A stretch of 64,000 bases of DNA from Saccharomonospora sp. CUA-673. Lineage in GTDB: Bacteria > Actinomycetota > Actinomycetes > Mycobacteriales > Pseudonocardiaceae. Under the pieces are notes generated by a model. That model was not told the origin of the DNA, made no database searches, and worked only from the letters and a program-made list of their open reading frames with translations. The DNA lies in NCBI RefSeq assembly GCF_001942305.1, contig NZ_MKKE01000044.1:1-64000 (forward strand), written 5' to 3'. Below are positions 54,463 to 62,684 of the stretch, one piece after another. Each line of letters starts with the position of its first letter. The stretch's first letter is position 1. Made by a program: the position numbers and the translations under genes.

Positions 54463-55233
54463 TCAGGTCGGACTGAGGATGGCGCCGGCATCGAGCCGGA
54501 TGGTTCGACCGTTGTGCATGGGGTTACGCAGAATCTCCTCGATCAAGAGAGCGAATTCGGCTGCGTGACCCATTCGTTTCGGGAAGAGGCACTGGTCGAT
54601 GATGCCGTCTTTCACCTGCTGGGGAACCTGAGAATAGATCGGGGTGTCGAACGCGCCCGGCGCGATGGTCATCACCCGGATACCGTGGGTGGACAGTTCC
54701 CGCGTCAGCGGCATGGTCAGTCCCACGAGTGCTCCCTTGGAGGCACTGTAGGTGACTTGTCCGGTCTGGCCTTCGAACGCGGCACCAGAAGACACGTTGA
54801 TGATGACGCCACGCTCACCGTCCTCGGTGGGTACGTTGTTGGCCATGCTCGGCACGATGCTACGCATCATGTGGATCGGTCCATAAAGGTTGACCTTGAT
54901 TCCTGTGTCGAAGACGTCCATGGGGATGGGACCCTTGCTGCCGAGCAGTTTGGCGGGGACGCCGACGGCCGCGGAATTGACGAGGAAGTGGATAGCGCCG
55001 TGAGTTTCCTGCACCTGTGCGACGGCGGCTTCCACCTGCCCCAGATCGCTGACATCGACCTGGATGTAGTGGTAGCGGTGGCCAAGTTCGGATTCCAGAG
55101 TGGCGCCACGGTCGGCGTTGGCGTCGAACGCGACGACAGCTGCTGCCCCTAGGTCGAGCAGGCGTCGACAGGTCGCCTCACCCAAGCCTGAGGCGCCACC
55201 GGACACCACGGCGACCGATCCCTCAATCTTCAT
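54463..55233 (-). CDS. Short-chain dehydrogenase/reductase (3-hydroxyacyl-CoA dehydrogenase-like)
   Basis: A 256-residue SDR: cofactor motif VVSGGASGLGEATCRRL, FLVNSAAVGVPAKLLG, catalytic Ser in INVSSGAAFEGQ and YSASKGALVGLTMPLTREL (Tyr and Lys). The sequence is like type-10 HSD/FadB2-type enzymes that oxidise 3-hydroxyacyl-CoA. In this operon it would carry out the third step of beta-oxidation after the acyl-CoA dehydrogenase and hydratase. Confidence 0.87.
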   Translation of the reverse strand: MKIEGSVAVVSGGASGLGEATCRRLLDLGAAAVVAFDANADRGATLESELGHRYHYIQVDVSDLGQVEAAVAQVQETHGAIHFLVNSAAVGVPAKLLGSKGPIPMDVFDTGIKVNLYGPIHMMRSIVPSMANNVPTEDGERGVIINVSSGAAFEGQTGQVTYSASKGALVGLTMPLTRELSTHGIRVMTIAPGAFDTPIYSQVPQQVKDGIIDQCLFPKRMGHAAEFALLIEEILRNPMHNGRTIRLDAGAILSPT

Positions 55234-55285
55234 GTGCGTTCTCCTTGGTCCGCGCTTGTGGGCGGTGGGTCGTGCTGGCGGTGGT

Positions 55286-56422
55286 TCAGCGGTCCATGAC
55301 CTCGGGACCGATGGCGTGGCGGGCGATGATGAGTTTCTGGATTTGCGGGGTACCGTCGCCGATCTGAAACCCGGCCACGTCACGCAGGAGTGCCTGCAGC
55401 GGCAACTCTTCGGACCAGCCCAGGTGGCCGTGCAGCACGATGCAGTCCTGCACGGCTTGGAAAGCGACCTGGGGTGCCCACCATTTGAGCATCGCGGCGT
55501 CGACAGTGGATGGCCGGTCCTGCCCGGGGGCCTGCAGCGCCGATGCGGCGAGTGCCCGGATGGCACGCAGATACGTCAGATGCTCCGCGATCGGGAAGGT
55601 CACACCTTGGTAGTGGCTCAGCGGTTTGCCGAACGTGGTGCGGTTCTTGGCATGTTCGATCGTTAGGTCGATGGCTCGTTGGGCGATGCCGACTGCCATG
55701 AGGGCGATCAATGTGCGGGTGAGGTCGAACTCCTTCATGATCAGGGAAAAGCCCTCGCCGTCGTTCCCAAGCAGGTGAGACTCGGGCACGAAGACGGAGT
55801 CCAGGACGAGGGACCCGCGGCCCACCGGGCGAAATCCTGGATCCTCGAACCGCTGACGGGAGATGCCAGACTGGTCCATCGGCACAACGAAGGCGCTGAT
55901 ACGGTCCGACTCCGAGCTTCGGGCGACGACAATCGACACGGTGGCGTCGGGGGCCTGGGTGATTGACGTCTTCTCACCGGAGAGCTCCCAACCACCGTCT
56001 ACTCTTGTCGCCTTGGTGGACAGGGCCTGTGCATCGGACCCGGTGTCTGGCTCGGTGAGTGCGATCGCCGCCACCACGTCGCCGTCCATGACTGGTTGCA
56101 ACCAGCGTTCACGCACCTCTTGCGTGGCGAATCGTGTCAGCAAGTTGGCCGTCACGTTGGTAGCGAACACCTGGTAGCCACAGGCGTTGTCGGCGTAGCT
56201 GATCTCTTCGCAGGCGATGCCGAGAGCCTGCAGTCCGGCTCCTTGACCACCCATTTCCTCGGGGATGCACAGCCCGAGCAGCCCGTTCCGCCCAAGTGTG
56301 CGAAGCGTGTCGTACGGGTAGCACTCACTCTTGGCGCGTGAAAGATAGCCGTCCATGAATGTGTTCCGGGCAAGGGCTCGAACCGTCTCCCGGAAATCGT
56401 CGAGCTCAGTCTGGTCCGTCAT
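55286..56422 (-). CDS. Acyl-CoA dehydrogenase
   Basis: A 378-residue FAD enzyme with the family order: LGLCIPEEMGGQGAGL, AIALTEPDTGSDAQAL (FAD/substrate contact), IAQRAIDLTIEHAKNRTTFG and GDGTPQIQKLIIARHAIG at the C-terminus. It introduces the first double bond of beta-oxidation. The start overlaps the hydratase stop by four bases. The catalytic Glu position could not be fixed by eye. Confidence 0.9.
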   Translation of the reverse strand: MTDQTELDDFRETVRALARNTFMDGYLSRAKSECYPYDTLRTLGRNGLLGLCIPEEMGGQGAGLQALGIACEEISYADNACGYQVFATNVTANLLTRFATQEVRERWLQPVMDGDVVAAIALTEPDTGSDAQALSTKATRVDGGWELSGEKTSITQAPDATVSIVVARSSESDRISAFVVPMDQSGISRQRFEDPGFRPVGRGSLVLDSVFVPESHLLGNDGEGFSLIMKEFDLTRTLIALMAVGIAQRAIDLTIEHAKNRTTFGKPLSHYQGVTFPIAEHLTYLRAIRALAASALQAPGQDRPSTVDAAMLKWWAPQVAFQAVQDCIVLHGHLGWSEELPLQALLRDVAGFQIGDGTPQIQKLIIARHAIGPEVMDR

Positions 56423-57258
56423 TGATGTGTGGACTCCGGTTCGTCGGTTTCGGCGGAGCCGAATCGTGGCGTGCGTTTCTCCCGGAACGCTGCCAGCCCT
56501 TCGTTGACATCGCCGCTGTGCAAATGCTCGGCAGTGACCAGGTGTTCCAGTCGTAGTGCAGTAGCCAGCGGCTGCTGTAGACCATCGTCGATGGCTTGCT
56601 TGAACAGACGAAGGGCGCTCGGACTCCGGGTCGCGATCTGGGTGGCGAGCTCACCAGCTCGCTGGGCAAGCTGGTCGGCCGGGACGACCTCGTTGACCAG
56701 GCCCATCGGCTGGCACTGTGCCGCTGACAGCAGCATCCCGGTGAAGGCCAGGTATTTGCTGCGTGTGGGGCCGACCACCCGAGACAGGCGGCTCGCCCCG
56801 CCCCCGCCGGGCAGCAGGCCATAGTTGATGTGGCCATCACCCATCTGTGCCTCCTCGGAGGCGAGGACGATGTCGCAGTGCAGCACGAGCTCTATGCCGC
56901 CGGCCAAGGCGGTTCCGTTGACAGCGGCGATCACCGGCTTGGGTAACGCTGCGAGACGACCGAAGATGCGGGCAGCCTCGCGTTCAAACTGCAGCAATTG
57001 CTCCGGTTCCAGTTCACCGTCCGGGGTGAGCAACCCCTTGAGGTCGGCTCCTGCGCAGAAGGCGCGGCCAGTGGCGGTAATGACGACCGCCCGGACGGTC
57101 TCGTCATGCGCGATGTCGTCCGCGACGCCACCGAGGTCCGCGATCAGGTCCCGGTTCAACGCGTTCATGGCGTCCGGCCGGTTGAGGGTGATCCACGCTA
57201 CCGCGTCGTGGTCCTCGCGTAGGACAGGTGCGTCTTCGTTCGTCGTCGGCTGGCTCAT
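56419..57258 (-). CDS. Enoyl-CoA hydratase/isomerase
   Basis: A 279-residue crotonase: WITLNRPDAMNALNRDLIAD, oxyanion-hole segments GRAFCAGADLKGL and GTALAGGIELVLHCDIVLA, and INYGLLPGGGGASRLSRVVG. It hydrates the enoyl-CoA made by the dehydrogenase. The ATG overlaps the ligase stop by four bases and its stop overlaps the dehydrogenase start, so three genes are translationally coupled. Confidence 0.9.
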   Translation of the reverse strand: MSQPTTNEDAPVLREDHDAVAWITLNRPDAMNALNRDLIADLGGVADDIAHDETVRAVVITATGRAFCAGADLKGLLTPDGELEPEQLLQFEREAARIFGRLAALPKPVIAAVNGTALAGGIELVLHCDIVLASEEAQMGDGHINYGLLPGGGGASRLSRVVGPTRSKYLAFTGMLLSAAQCQPMGLVNEVVPADQLAQRAGELATQIATRSPSALRLFKQAIDDGLQQPLATALRLEHLVTAEHLHSGDVNEGLAAFREKRTPRFGSAETDEPESTHQ

Positions 57259-58847
57259 TGAGACACCCCCTGTTCGGCTGGCGTCTCGACTCCGGAGCCG
57301 ATGGTCCTGAGTTGCTTCTTGTCGATCTTGCCTACTGCGGTCGTGGGTAGACTCTCGATGACGATGATGTCCTTGGGAGTCTGGTGGGGGCCTTTTGCCT
57401 CGCGGACGTGGGCCTTGAGGGCCTCGTGGTCGATGGTGACGCCCTCGCGTGAGACGACGTAGGCGGTGACCGCCTCGCCCCACTTGGGATGGGGCAGGCC
57501 GACGACTGCGACTGAGGCCACGTCAGGATGGCTGGCCATGGCGTCCTCGACTTCTTTGGGGTAGACGTTGAAGCCGCCGGTAATGATCATGTCTTTCTTG
57601 CGGTCTACGATGTGCAGGTAACCTATGGCGTCCCGGATGGCGATGTCCCCGGTGTGCAGCCAGCCGTCGCGCAACGTCTGCGCCGTGAGTTCGGGCATCT
57701 TCCAGTAGCCGGACATGACCGCGCGCGAGTGCACACACAACTCACCAGGAGTGCCGTCCGGGACCGGCTGATCGGAGTCGTCCAGAATGGTTACTTTGGT
57801 CCCGATCACCGGCCGACCGCACGAGGTGAGCAGGTCCGGGCGACCGTGCGGGTCATGCTCCTCGCGCAGGAGGCTGGTCGTCACACCGACGCATTCGGTC
57901 TGGCCGTACGCCTGCACGAACTTCGGTCCGAACCTTTCAAGGGCCTCGGCAAGGCGGGTCGGTGTGATGGGCGCCGCCCCATAACAGATCGTCTCCAGCG
58001 AGCTCACGTCGTACTCGTCTGGTTTGGTGTGATCGAGCAGGGCGTAGAGCATCGTGGGGACCATAAAGGTGAAGTTGATCTGCTCCTGTTCGATCGCTTC
58101 CAAGTATGCCTGTGGCTGGAAACTCTGCTGCAGCACGGCCGTGCCACCGCGCGCCAACGTGGAAAACAGCGGCAGCACGCTGGCGTGGGTGATCGGTGGG
58201 GCCACGAGATAGCGAGGCGCGGTCGGGATCTGCCAGCTTGCCAGGGTCGCATTGGTCAGTTCCACCATCGCACGGTGCGGCAGCATGGCGCCCTTGGGCT
58301 TGCCGGTCGTGCCGCCGGTGTACTGGAGCCAGGCGATGTCCTCTTCGGCTGCCGGGCCAGGCTCGAGCGCCCGAGGCTGGTGCTCGGCCATGAGGTCGAA
58401 GAGATTGCTGCCGACATCGGCCTCGCCGAACACAAGCAGATGCTTCACGGTACGGGAGCTCTCCACGATCTGCTGGCCGGCCGCGGCAAACAGCGGATGC
58501 ACGACGAGGACTTTTAGCTCGGCTTCGTCGCAGATCGCCACGTGATCATCGACTGAGCCCATGGAGTGCAGACCGGTATAGCGCGCCCCAAGCAGGTACG
58601 TCGCTGCCTGGGCGAGCCAGACCTCGGGCAAGTTGACGCTCAGTGCGCCGACGCCGTCGCGACGGGCGACACCCAGACCGGCCAACACCTGTTGGATGCG
58701 GCTCATCGACGCAGCGGCCTCGGAGAACGTCATCCGTTGCTCACCCAGGACGAACGCCTCCTTGTCGCAGAACCGGTCGAAAACCTCGACGATGAGATCG
58801 CTATACGTAGCGCCGCTGGCGAAGGCGTCGGAGAGCTGGGGGTTCAT
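57255..58847 (-). CDS. Acyl-CoA ligase (AMP-forming), first gene of the catabolic operon
   Basis: A 530-residue ligase: A3 motif LQYTGGTTGKPKGAMLPHR, A5 VQAYGQTECVGVTT, A7 DGWLHTGDIAIRD, A8 VDRKKDMIITGGFNVYPKE and the A10 lysine in TTAVGKIDKKQL. It activates a carboxylic acid for the beta-oxidation enzymes encoded downstream. It is transcribed away from the MaoC gene across an 89-base region. It shares only family-level similarity with the ligase at 49.4-51.1 kb, so two different acids or steps are likely. Confidence 0.9.
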   Translation of the reverse strand: MNPQLSDAFASGATYSDLIVEVFDRFCDKEAFVLGEQRMTFSEAAASMSRIQQVLAGLGVARRDGVGALSVNLPEVWLAQAATYLLGARYTGLHSMGSVDDHVAICDEAELKVLVVHPLFAAAGQQIVESSRTVKHLLVFGEADVGSNLFDLMAEHQPRALEPGPAAEEDIAWLQYTGGTTGKPKGAMLPHRAMVELTNATLASWQIPTAPRYLVAPPITHASVLPLFSTLARGGTAVLQQSFQPQAYLEAIEQEQINFTFMVPTMLYALLDHTKPDEYDVSSLETICYGAAPITPTRLAEALERFGPKFVQAYGQTECVGVTTSLLREEHDPHGRPDLLTSCGRPVIGTKVTILDDSDQPVPDGTPGELCVHSRAVMSGYWKMPELTAQTLRDGWLHTGDIAIRDAIGYLHIVDRKKDMIITGGFNVYPKEVEDAMASHPDVASVAVVGLPHPKWGEAVTAYVVSREGVTIDHEALKAHVREAKGPHQTPKDIIVIESLPTTAVGKIDKKQLRTIGSGVETPAEQGVSQ

Positions 58848-58936
58848 CGGGCCACCTCCACTTCCGAAAACTTAACTGATTAATTAGCATTGAATCCGTC
58901 CGCACAGCCCATGTCAACCCTCGGAGGTAAGCCGCC
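58848..58936. promoter_or_regulatory. Divergent promoter with AT-rich dyad
   Basis: Between the ligase and MaoC starts lies TTAACTGATTAATTAGCA, with a near-palindrome CTGATTAATTAG at 58876-58887. It is strikingly AT-rich for this genome and a good candidate operator for the TetR protein encoded just downstream of MaoC. Confidence 0.5.
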
Positions 58937-59437
58937 GTGAACGACATCGACGGGCCCGCAACGGAGCCCGACCTGGTTTACGCTGAGGAACTGGCCCAGC
59001 AGGTGGGCATCACCCATCAGCTGGGGGACTACCTCGTGACCGAGGAAGAGATCCGCGCCTTCGCACGGCAGTGGGACCCGTTACCCCTGCACATCGGCGA
59101 CGGGGGACACTTCGGGAGCGTCGTCGCCAGCGGTGTCCACACCTTCGCCATGTTCCAGCGGCTCGCCGTGGCAGCGGTGTATTCCCGCTGGGCCGTTCTG
59201 GCCGGGCGCGGGCTCCGCGAAATGCACCTGCCGTCTCCGGTCTTCCCTGGCGACGTGCTCACCGGCGCGGTCCGCGTGGTCGCGGTGGAACCGCCGCGAA
59301 AGAACCGAGTCAGAGTCGAGCTCGAGGGGAGCCTGGAGAACCAGCGGGGGCAAACAGTGTTTACGGTCGCACTCGACAGCTATGTCCACTGCCGCCCCGC
59401 AAGCGAGCCCGGTCGTGCTCAGGTTGCCACTGAGTAA
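58937..59437 (+). CDS. MaoC-like dehydratase
   Basis: A 166-residue hot-dog-fold protein: VTEEEIRAFARQWDPLPLHI (the conserved D-P-x-H-hydratase region), GVHTFAMFQRLAVAAVYSRW and LPSPVFPGDVLTGAVRVVAV. It hydrates enoyl-CoAs or acts as a scaffold with another MaoC. It is divergent from the catabolic operon and followed by a TetR gene. Confidence 0.8.
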   Translation: MNDIDGPATEPDLVYAEELAQQVGITHQLGDYLVTEEEIRAFARQWDPLPLHIGDGGHFGSVVASGVHTFAMFQRLAVAAVYSRWAVLAGRGLREMHLPSPVFPGDVLTGAVRVVAVEPPRKNRVRVELEGSLENQRGQTVFTVALDSYVHCRPASEPGRAQVATE

Positions 59438-59482
59438 ACTGGAGTAGAGCTGGACCGGGCCAGCACACTGGAAGGAGAAGGC

Positions 59483-60079
59483 GTGCCCAGACACAAGGCC
59501 ACGCGCACTGAGAAGATCGTCGCGGTAGCGGCCGAGGTGTTCGAGGCCAACGGATACCGCAACACCACGATCGACGACATCTGCCAAGCGGCGGGGATCT
59601 CCCGGCCGACCATCTACAACTACATCGAGAGCAAGCCGTGGTTGCTGAAACAGATGGTCGCCATGGCCACCGACGAGCTCACCGTCGAGCTGCGGAAGGT
59701 GTTGGACACACCATCCTCACCGGCAGAAAAGTTACGTGCGCTGGTGCGGCTACACATCGAATCGGCCACCCGCAACCGCATCTACTACGCCACCGTACTG
59801 AGCGAGCTCTCCGAGTTGCCCGACGACGCACGGCGCTCCTACCGTGAGTGGTCCCGAAAGGTCACCTACGACTTCGCCCGGCTCATCGACGAACACCTCG
59901 ACAGCCAGGGCCTCGAGCGCCGGATGGAGACTGGGGTCCTGGCCAACCTGATACTGACCACGTTCACCTCGCTGTATCGATGGTATGACCCGAGCGGGCC
60001 CACCACCCCAAATGAGTTGGCTAAGGACATGCTGGTGCTTCTCAGCGGAGCGCTACCAGGCCTGGATCAGCCCGAATGA
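59483..60079 (+). CDS. TetR-family regulator (KstR2-like context)
   Basis: A 198-residue TetR protein: HTH at residues about 8-55 (TEKIVAVAAEVFEANGYRNT, then TIDDICQAAGISRPTIYNYI) and a helical ligand domain (RLIDEHLDSQGLERRM, LANLILTTFTSLYRWY). It is probably the repressor of the beta-oxidation genes and its own MaoC operon, responding to an acyl-CoA; the AT-rich dyad 0.6 kb upstream is the candidate site. GAAGGAG precedes the start. Confidence 0.87.
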   Translation: MPRHKATRTEKIVAVAAEVFEANGYRNTTIDDICQAAGISRPTIYNYIESKPWLLKQMVAMATDELTVELRKVLDTPSSPAEKLRALVRLHIESATRNRIYYATVLSELSELPDDARRSYREWSRKVTYDFARLIDEHLDSQGLERRMETGVLANLILTTFTSLYRWYDPSGPTTPNELAKDMLVLLSGALPGLDQPE

Positions 60080-60091
60080 CATCGTGCACCG

Positions 60092-60472
60092 TCACTGAGT
60101 CATGGCCCCCGCTACTAGCCGAGGGATTTCGCGGGTGTTCGAGCGACACTGGGGGCTCAATGCACGGAAGTGCCTGTTCAGCGCGGGAGACTTGGCTTGT
60201 CGAAGGTCAATATCCACCGTGTTGAAAGGCACTCCGCTGGTGAAGCGTAACCCGGTTCCCTCGTTGATTCTCGATCCTGGTCGCAAGTCGCATGCGGGGA
60301 CCACCACCTCGGCGGGCAGGTCCATCCGCAAGGGGCGGTCCGCGAACTGCACGGTGACAGAGTCCGTTTCGACCTCGGTGACCGTGCCGGTCTCGCCGGA
60401 CACCGCCCACAGGACGGTGTCCGGTGCGGAGCTGATGGTGACGCGGTCACCCTCGGCATGTGTGTGGCACAT
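60092..60472 (-). CDS. Hypothetical small protein (SH3/KOW-like beta-rich)
   Basis: A 126-residue protein whose first 70 residues are beta-rich (HTHAEGDRVTISSAPDTVLW, GETGTVTEVETDSVTVQFAD, MDLPAEVVVPACDLRPG), resembling a KOW/SH3-like barrel; the tail is basic. The chosen ATG at 60472 has GAGGAGG just upstream; longer readings run into other small genes. It is the last gene of a run of tiny proteins. Function unknown. Confidence 0.55.
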   Translation of the reverse strand: MCHTHAEGDRVTISSAPDTVLWAVSGETGTVTEVETDSVTVQFADRPLRMDLPAEVVVPACDLRPGSRINEGTGLRFTSGVPFNTVDIDLRQAKSPALNRHFRALSPQCRSNTREIPRLVAGAMTQ

Positions 60473-60560
60473 TCGTAGCGCCTCCTCTCGATTGGTAGGG
60501 GGTTGGTGACCGGGTGAGGCGCGGGGATGCTTGGCGGCTCGTCCGCGCCCCACCCGGCGG

Positions 60561-60806
60561 TCAGGTAAGTGCAATGCCGAATCGGCGCACACTGAGCGCG
60601 ATCGCGCGCTGGTCAGCACGCCCGCCGTGGCGGGGAACGAGGTCCAGCACCGTGCTGTACGCGAGGTCACCGGATTCCCACGCATGCACCACCGCGTTTC
60701 CCACCCGCTCAGCCGCAGCCGGATGGATCACCCGGTGCTTGGCCAGTTCGCGGCCAACGCGCCCTCCAGTGGGTTTTGCGGGCCGCTCATAACGCCCACC
60801 CCGCAA
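60561..60806 (-). CDS. Hypothetical 81-residue protein in the small-gene run
   Basis: The frame holds GRELAKHRVIHPAAAERVGN, AVVHAWESGDLAYSTVLDLV and ADQRAIALSVRRFGIAL. The start at a TTG (60806) overlaps the previous gene by 20 bases; GTG codons further in are alternatives. A competing 20-residue frame starts at an ATG that overlaps the previous stop (60788-60790), so a frame error here is possible. No family recognised. Confidence 0.45.
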   Translation of the reverse strand: MRGGRYERPAKPTGGRVGRELAKHRVIHPAAAERVGNAVVHAWESGDLAYSTVLDLVPRHGGRADQRAIALSVRRFGIALT

Positions 60807-60948
60807 TCTGGGCGCACTCCGTGCAGTAGGGCGCGTCCTCCGGCGCCCCCTCCTCGGCGGCCAACCGGTACCCGCACAGCGTGTCCACCGGACCGACCGG
60901 CTCGCTCCACGGGAAAAACTTGTCGTTGATATGTAGGACCTCAGTCAT
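60787..60948 (-). CDS. Small zinc-ribbon-like protein
   Basis: A 53-residue protein: TEVLHINDKFFPWSEPVGPV, then DTLCGYRLAAEEGAPEDAPY and CTECAQIAGWAL. One Cys plus a C-x2-C pair could hold a zinc ion. AGGAGA precedes the ATG. Ends with TTATGA, coupling it to the next frame. Similar tiny Cys-containing proteins are found in actinobacterial small-gene clusters, but I cannot assign a family. Confidence 0.55.
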   Translation of the reverse strand: MTEVLHINDKFFPWSEPVGPVDTLCGYRLAAEEGAPEDAPYCTECAQIAGWAL

Positions 60949-60957
60949 GGAGTTCTC

Positions 60958-61053
60958 CTAACGCACCTGTTGTCCGCATTCGGCGCAGTAGAAGTGCCCG
61001 TCCCCACCGGCGGTGGCGTACGGATGGCTGCCGCCGGTACCCGTGCACGTCAC
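60958..61053 (-). CDS. 31-residue Cys-rich peptide
   Basis: The GTG overlaps the preceding stop as GTGA. Sequence segments: TCTGTGGSHPYATAGGDG and HFYCAECGQQVR. The Y-C-x2-C pair and the N-terminal TCTG give three cysteines, and SHP and GHF give His residues: a minimal zinc-binding knuckle. Too short for proof of coding, but overlaps and spacing fit translation in the run. Confidence 0.45.
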   Translation of the reverse strand: MTCTGTGGSHPYATAGGDGHFYCAECGQQVR

Positions 61054-61148
61054 GCGCTCACCCCCTGGAACGCGGGCGTGAACGAACGCAGCACGCCCAC
61101 GGCCTCGGCCAAATCGGTCAGGTCATCGTCGGCGCGGGTAGATAGCAT
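61050..61148 (-). CDS. 32-residue peptide, first of the small-gene run
   Basis: MLSTRADDDLTDLAEAV then GVLRSFTPAFQGVSA. The ATG is preceded by AAGGGGAGC at an ideal distance, one of the best ribosome sites in the region, which argues that it is real. Its stop overlaps the next GTG by four bases. It overlaps the end of the IniB-like frame. Confidence 0.45.
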   Translation of the reverse strand: MLSTRADDDLTDLAEAVGVLRSFTPAFQGVSA

Positions 61149-61866
61149 GAAACCGCTCCCCTTTCGAGGTTGGAGATGACAGGCCCCGGCCAGCGCATGG
61201 CCTGAACAACCGCGCTGGCCGGGGCGTCGTATGAGTGCGGTCCGAGCGGACCCGGACACCCCACGCACCCCCAGCCACGGGTCGTGCACACCCCGACCAC
61301 GTCGGAAACGCCGTTGCCAGCCACGGTCCCCGCGTTGACGTCTCCGGACTGGCTGACCCCGTTCAGATCACCGGCCACCCCGGCAGCGTTGAGGTCACCG
61401 ACGAGGTGGTCGAGCTGCAGGTCGTTACCCGACAGAACGGGGTTCATCGACCCAGAGACGTCCTGGCTGTGCGAATCCTCGGTCAAGGAGTTTTCGGTGT
61501 TGCTAGCCTCAGCGGGACGCAGCATCTCGTCAACGTCTCCCAGCGGGGAAAAGATTTCGGGTGTGGGCGTGTTCAACTCCATATCGTGTTGGCCACTTCT
61601 CGGGTGTGGCACGAGAAGCGGCAGCGCCGCGTGATCGGCAGAACTCCCGACGATCGTGCTCACCCGCGGCCCCAGTGCTTGCAGACGCGAGTCCACGACA
61701 TCGACCGGGGCGAATCGAGCAGGAATGACGCGGCGTGGACAAGCTCAGGCACGGGCAGGTCCGTAAAGCCGGCCTCATCAAGACATCGGCGCGGGTCGGC
61801 GTCGAACGCCGCTCGGGCGCCCGAATCCATGACGAGTCGGCGCAGGAAGTCGTACACAGTAAGCAC
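61118..61866 (-). CDS. IniB-like protein (frameshifted)
   Basis: N-terminal domain from 61866: LTVYDFLRRLVMDSGARAAF, DADPRRCLDEAGFTDLPVPE, LVHAASFLLDS, which resembles the IniB N-terminal domain (a short helical unit seen in mycobacterial isoniazid-induced IniB). The frame breaks near 61695 and continues with EIFSPLGDVDEMLRP, LQLDHLVGDLNAAGVAGDLN and SQSGDVNAGTVAGNGVSDVV, a Gly/Asn/Val repeat region typical of such proteins. Repaired length is about 249 residues. A small-gene run follows. Similar genes in actinobacteria neighbour dynamin-like proteins; none is seen here. Confidence 0.65.
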
Positions 61867-62186
61867 GGGCTACCGCCGCATAGTGATCGCGATCAGAGAC
61901 CGAGAATGCCCAGCCCCAGCAGATCGTCGTCTTACATTTCCTAGCACAGGGGCACTACGACGAAACCAAGGCCTTCCACCAGCCCGCTGCTGCGCCCACA
62001 GAACCGGTCGCCGCTTGACAGCTAGGAAGACCGGAGGTGTTCGTCGTGGCTCCTGTTCCAGGGGCTCCTGGTCCCAGGTCCGGCATTGCCCCCAGTCGAG
62101 TGCATGGTCCGGGCTCATCCCACATGTGTGCTCACGACGGGTGGCGGTTCCGAACGCGCCCCACGCTTGCTCCGATCCCCTCGCAG
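61867..62186. other. Gene-free stretch with an orphan IS110 end
   Basis: 320 bases without a gene. Bases 62061-62113 repeat the first 61 bases of the IS110 noncoding end at 45.1 kb (GGGGCTCCTGGTC, CCAGGTCCGGCAT, TGCCCCCAGTCGAG) with a six-base gap and a few changes. No transposase follows. Either a solo end left by an IS110 loss, or a related target. Confidence 0.6.
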
Positions 62187-62684
62187 TCAGGACTGTTTGT
62201 GATCGTGTGGTTGGTGTTGGGTGAGCATGGTTTGGAGGTCGGTATCGCGGCTGTGCGCGGCGAAGTGGTCGTGATCGACGATGAGGAACAGGGCCGTGGC
62301 GGTGAACCGGGTGATGCGGTCGTGGCCGGTGCCGGTGGCTTCCAGGTGGAGCTGCCTGCCCTGCTGGTGTTGCAGGCGCGCGGTGATGCGGTGGGGTTGG
62401 TCGAGGGGCACGGGCGCCAGGTAGTCGACGGTCAAGGTGCGTGTGACCGCGATCTCTTGTACGAGGTAGAGGACGAACCCGAACAGGTCGTCGCAGGCCA
62501 TCGAGATTGCCCCGCCATGGGCCAGGCCCGGGGCGCCGCGATGGCGTGTGTCGAAAGTGATATCGGTGAATACGGCGTCACCATCGCGGTAGACGGCCAA
62601 GCACAGCCCGGCCGGGTTGTCCGGACCACAGCCCAGACACTGTGAATGGTGCGGTGGCAGCGGGGTGAGTGCGGGATCAGTCAT
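62187..62684 (-). CDS. PaaI-type thioesterase (hot-dog fold)
   Basis: A 165-residue hot-dog thioesterase: PHHSQCLGCGPDNPAGLCL, DTRHRGAPGLAHGGAISMAC (the conserved H-G-G active region) and VTRTLTVDYLAPVPLDQP. Short-chain acyl-CoA is the likely substrate. Its ATG overlaps the TetR stop by eight bases, so it is co-transcribed with and probably controlled by that regulator. Confidence 0.84.
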   Translation of the reverse strand: MTDPALTPLPPHHSQCLGCGPDNPAGLCLAVYRDGDAVFTDITFDTRHRGAPGLAHGGAISMACDDLFGFVLYLVQEIAVTRTLTVDYLAPVPLDQPHRITARLQHQQGRQLHLEATGTGHDRITRFTATALFLIVDHDHFAAHSRDTDLQTMLTQHQPHDHKQS

